Position numbers and translations under genes: made by a program
Assembly (NCBI RefSeq): GCF_029635795.1
Contig: NZ_CP114280.1
Location: 186,001 to 250,000 of the forward strand
From: Dickeya lacustris
GTDB lineage: Bacteria > Pseudomonadota > Gammaproteobacteria > Enterobacterales > Enterobacteriaceae
Direction: 5' to 3'
Length of the DNA: 64,000 nucleotides
Shown: positions 60,601 through 64,000 of the stretch, in pieces
How positions within the stretch are numbered: the stretch's first letter is position 1
Layout of the letters: every line of letters starts with the position of its first letter
The notes under the pieces: generated by a model
Told to the model about the DNA's origin: nothing
The model's database searches: none
What the model saw: only the letters and a program-made list of their open reading frames with translations

Positions 60601-62635
60601 GGATAAGCTGGAGAGCTTGTCGGGCAAACAGCCGACGGCGGCAGACCTGCACGCGGTGCAATCGGCGCTGGGCGAACTGCGTGACCAAAAATACGCCGGT
60701 AATGAGGTGAAAAAAGTCACCGACATGGGCTTCACCCGCTTTGGCCAACTGGAGGCCGATTACGACGCAGTAAGAACCTTTACCCAGGCGTTTGGCAACG
60801 ATAAAAGCGCCGTTAGCCTCACATCGCGTACCTCGCTGGAAGCCGCTGATAAAGCGGAGTTGGCCGGTAAACTTAAAGACACCATTTTATCGCTGGATAA
60901 CGGCGAAAGCCTGGCGGTGAACCGTAACTATAACGCCGGGGTCAGTACCGCCTATGTGCCATCCAAAGCCAAGGTGTTATTGAATGCCACGCCGTTTCAG
61001 ATAGTGCCCAGCGGTGGCGTAACCGGCGATCGCAGCTACAGCCTGAGTTTTAGCCGGGGTGATAATGGTATTGATGTGAATTTTGGCCGCAACGGTGGGC
61101 TGAATGTCAAAGCCGGGGTCGCTACCGGGCAGTCGCCGAATGATGCGAAAAAAGGGTTTGATTTTGATGATAAAAAACACACGGTTGCCCTTGATGTACG
61201 CATTGGCGGCAGCATTAACGCCGGGGTGGGGACGGTGCAGCAAAACGGGCTGAAATTTACCCTCAGTGAAAAAGAACTGCCCGGCTTCATCGACAACCTG
61301 ATGGAGGGCAATATCAACCCTCTCGATCTGGTGGCAAAAGGTAACGATCACCGGGTTAAAGAAGGGTTTTCGATAAAATTTGACCTCGATGCCGCGCTGA
61401 CGGCGGATGCGCGTGCTGAGGTCAATCTGGCCAACAAACCCGATGCTGCGCATAAAGGTAAGGTGCCGACATCAGCAGCTCGCCTGTCGTTGGGCGTCAG
61501 CGCGGGTGCCAATGTGATGTCCGCCAGTCATGAGCACAGCACCGTGCGCGGCCAGTTTACCGAGCAGAATGCGACCACCAATAACCGGCCACGTTTTTTT
61601 AATCAGATGAATGTTGGCGCGAATGCGACGGCCTTTGTCGGGATAACCAACCCAGACCCTAACGGTAGCTGGACGGCACCCTTATCGGTCGGCGCCTCGG
61701 CCACGATGACGGTGGATACCAAAACCAACCACAGCATCAGCATGCAGCTCAAAGCGGCCCAGCCGCTCGAGCCCGCTGACATGGACAGCCTTATCTCATC
61801 GCTGGAGAAAAACTTCACCGACCCGCAAACGCAGCAACTGCTTAAAGGCGTGAAAGCGTTGAGCGCAGGCGAGCAGCAAACCGCGCAGGACACCATCACG
61901 GAAAAACTGACCATTCTTGGCAAGCATTTTGCGGCAAAAACGCCGATAGGCGATGGTCAGTACGCGGCGGTGCAGGGGTTACAGGCGAAAATACGTCAGC
62001 AGGAGGCGGCGCAACATCAAGGCGTTACCCTTGATAGCGCCAGCTATAGCACCTCGTATGCCAATCTGTCGAAGCTTGATAGCAACGGTGTCTTTCATGC
62101 GTTACGCAAACTGGTGAGCGATAACTTGCCGCCGACGAACGCCGAACGTATCCACGGCTTTATGGCACAGAACCCGGCGCTGAACGCGGTAGTGAAACAG
62201 ATGCAATCGCTGACCAATGCTTCTGCGGGCGTCAGCCTTGAGCTAAAAGATAGCGTGAAGGCGATGATTGAAGATCGGCTAAAACAAGACAGCCCCTCTG
62301 CCGCAAATAAGGCGTCTGCACATCCGCCTATCAGTCAGGAGGAGATAGTCGCACTCTTTCGTGACAGCAATAACCTGCGCATTAAATCGATAGATTTCAC
62401 GCAAACGGTGAAAAACAAAGAGGGGCTGACGTTCCCGCTGCCGATCGTCAGCGCGGGCAGCAATGCCGATGTCAGCATGACCAAGATGCTGGGCAAAATT
62501 AATTTTAGCTACGGCCAGAATCAAGACAGCCCGGCAAGCTTCAGCCTGGAAGGGGCAATAGCGAAAGCCACGCCGGATGTGTCGCAGGCGATAAATCAAT
62601 TACACCAACAAGGCGTGACGATAGCGAAATCGTAA
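57604..62635 (+). CDS. dspE: DspE (AvrE family type III effector), with an apparent +1 frameshift
   Basis: DspE is the major Hrp-secreted effector, acting inside plant cells to provoke water-soaking and cell death. It has a polar N-terminus with a Ser/Thr/Ala low-complexity stretch (about residues 88-114), a beta-propeller-like middle (repeated DGKLYAVKDDRTL-type strands) and a C-terminal half close to Erwinia DspE (KINFSYGQNQDSPASFSLEG). As read, frame one stops at 59605-59607 and frame two runs on to 62635. Removing one T from the TTTT at 59602-59605 joins them (GQLF then KLDSQ) into about 1676 residues. ATG 57604 follows GGGAG. Confidence 0.92.
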
Positions 62636-62667
62636 CCGGCTTAACCAAGGATAAGGAGAATACAGTG

Positions 62668-63090
62668 ATGACACCCGCACAACAGCAGGCGGCGCGCTTG
62701 CTGCAACATTTTAGCCAGTTCACTAAAACCCGCCTGACGCTCAATAACGGCATCTGTGTGCTCAAGGGCCCGGACGGGCAGGAAGCCGCCGTCATTGAAG
62801 TACCGGCCCAAAGCGACAATCTTTTGCTGCATTGTCAGATGGCGAGCCTGAAAGGGGAGACGCGCAACAGCACCTATCGCCTGATGCTGTTGCTGAACTT
62901 TGAGATGGCAGCGATGCGCGGTTGCTGGCTGGCGCTCGATGAGTACGACAACCTGCGCCTGTGTACCCAGTATCCGCTCGACAAACTTGACGAGCCGGGC
63001 TTCACCGCGCTGCTAAACGGCTATCTGCGCCAGGTCGAGCAAACGCGCAGCTTTGTGGTGCAGACGCTGGCCCAGATGGACGCGGCTTGA
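62668..63090 (+). CDS. dspF: DspF, type III chaperone for DspE
   Basis: This is a CesT-family class IA chaperone of 140 residues. Such proteins bind the N-terminus of their effector and deliver it to the secretion ATPase. Typical features are the small size, a helix-strand start (AARLLQHFSQFTKTRLTLNNGICVL), LLLNFEMAAMRGCWLALDE and an acidic, Leu-rich character. It starts 32 bases after dspE behind a strong AAGGAG; ATG 62668 or the adjoining GTG three bases earlier could be used. The dspE-dspF order is universal in the family. Confidence 0.9.
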   Translation: MTPAQQQAARLLQHFSQFTKTRLTLNNGICVLKGPDGQEAAVIEVPAQSDNLLLHCQMASLKGETRNSTYRLMLLLNFEMAAMRGCWLALDEYDNLRLCTQYPLDKLDEPGFTALLNGYLRQVEQTRSFVVQTLAQMDAA

Positions 63091-63110
63091 GCCAGATAGC
63101 GTGATTCGCG

Positions 63111-63663
63111 TTATGCCGTCTCGCGTGCGCGCAGCAATGCCTCGGTGGTGGTGACACGGGCGAAATCGGCACCTAACAGCCCGAGCGTCACCTCATGCAG
63201 GTTCTGGGCGGCAAGCGGCGGTGAAGCGAGATCAAAACTGATGACCGCATCTGACACGACCGTCATGGCAAAACCGGCATCGGCCCCGGCGCGCACCGTG
63301 GAGTTGACGCAAAACCCGGCCACCGCGCCGATGACCTGTATCGCATTTAACCGGTGCGCTTGCAGGTAGGGCAGCACATCGGGCTGGCTGAACGCAGAGG
63401 ACGTCTGCTTGATAAACACCGGCTCGCCCGCCTGCGGCGCAAAGCCGTCAACCGGCTGGGCGGCGACGGAACCTGCCTCCAGCGCGCTGCCCGCCGCTGG
63501 GGTGTGATGGTGAATATGGATAACCGGCCAGCCGCTGGCGCGATAGTGCGCCAGCAGTTGCCGCATATGGCCAATGCTATCGACAGGATAATAGCCGATG
63601 CCTTTGCGCGATGCGCTGGCTGACAAACTGCTGCATATCGATGACCAATAAGACCTGTGACAT
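63111..63663 (-). CDS. Isochorismatase-like cysteine hydrolase, apparent frameshift near its start
   Basis: This is a cysteine hydrolase of the isochorismatase/nicotinamidase fold. The C-terminal part shows the nucleophile Cys in VIGAVAGFCVNSTVRAG and the usual HHHTPAAGS region. The open frame lacks the first strand. That strand, with the catalytic Asp (MSQVLLVIDMQQFVSQRIA), is encoded in another frame from ATG 63663. One extra base near 63606 separates the two. Corrected length is about 183 residues. It is convergent with dspF. The substrate is unknown. Confidence 0.8.
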
Positions 63664-63831
63664 GGTTATTCCTCTGTACCGGTGGGTGACGTAACCTGCC
63701 GCGCTATCTTACCTGCCTTTGTACGTCTCCGGTGCGAGATAATCTTATTGAATGCTAAGATATTGATGGGTCAGCCGATGCGTGAGGCAGCGGCGAGAGT
63801 CATTTCAGCCACAAACCCTTCAGAGAGACAG

Positions 63832-64000
63832 ATGAGCGAACAGTCCCTGCAACCTGGCCTGATGGTCATTCACAGCAACCACCCGGAAAGCCTGCGTGAT
63901 TTACTGGTGTCGTGGATGGCGGCACACCCGCTGGCGGGGCTTGAGAACGAGCACATTTTGGTGCAGAGCAACGGCATTGGCCAGTGGTTGAAGCTGGCGC
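63832..64000 (+). CDS. recC: RecC-like exodeoxyribonuclease V gamma subunit (N-terminal part)
   Basis: The open frame starts at 63832 after a GAGAGACAG ribosome-binding region and runs off the window. The 56 visible residues include VIHSNHPESLRDLL and HILVQSNGIGQWLKLA. These match the RecC N-terminus (YHSN near the start, then ILVQSxGxxQWL), though the match is more diverged than for a typical enterobacterial RecC. RecC recognises Chi and supports double-strand break repair. Only the beginning is visible, so the call rests on a short stretch. Confidence 0.75.
   Translation, partial: MSEQSLQPGLMVIHSNHPESLRDLLVSWMAAHPLAGLENEHILVQSNGIGQWLKLA

Overview
The window looks like a chromosome segment from a plant-associated soft-rot enterobacterium (Pectobacteriaceae; a Dickeya, Brenneria, Lonsdalea or Musicola relative). 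Core genes closely resemble those of E. coli (his operon, sbcB, msbA, mukFEB). Alongside them are a family-9 pectate lyase, two HrpW-type harpins and a DspE/DspF effector-chaperone pair with HrpL-type promoters. The genus is inferred from gene content only.

Layout. (1) 1-5457, minus strand: hisA (partial)-hisH-hisB-hisC-hisD-hisG, headed by a His-rich leader peptide and an attenuator; yeeZ diverges from it. (2) 6618-16967: a citrate fermentation island. It has a CitA/CitB-type two-component system (minus), then divergently a 2-hydroxycarboxylate carrier, an FAH-family protein and citCDEFXG. From the FAH gene onward the DNA is conspicuously G+C-rich. (3) 17597-22298: a YcgR-like PilZ protein, plaP, sbcB and tmaR, which resumes the E. 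coli his-sbcB neighbourhood. (4) 22645-40089: comEC-msbA-lpxK-ycaR-kdsB, a PL9 pectate lyase, then ycbJ, elyC, cmoM-mukF-mukE-mukB. Apart from the lyase this is the E. coli order. (5) 40368-51712: accessory genes. These are an A+T-rich orphan gene, an FAD oxidoreductase, cueO behind a CueR-type promoter, an HxlR regulator with a divergent old-yellow-enzyme gene, a Nudix hydrolase, RNase I, an ERIC repeat, gstA, a GIY-YIG protein and an orphan substrate-binding protein. (6) 52165-63090: a type III effector locus with a Ser-rich secreted-like protein, an SDR, a small chaperone-like protein, hrpW with nine 36-bp repeats, a lyase-less HrpW paralogue, and divergent dspE-dspF. (7) 63111-64000: a cysteine hydrolase and the start of a recC-like gene.

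How the genes work together. CitA/CitB probably senses citrate and drives uptake by the carrier. Citrate lyase (CitDEF, made active by CitC, CitX and CitG) would split citrate to acetate and oxaloacetate. The FAH-family protein is a candidate soluble oxaloacetate decarboxylase, because no oadGAB genes are present. The dspE/hrpW locus would supply Hrp-secreted virulence proteins.

A caution: six unrelated genes (citC, citE, mukB, the old yellow enzyme, dspE and the cysteine hydrolase) each look broken by exactly one base. mukB is a core chromosome-organisation gene, so base-level indel errors in the assembly are the simplest explanation. I saw no rRNA, tRNA, CRISPR array, insertion sequence or phage genes.
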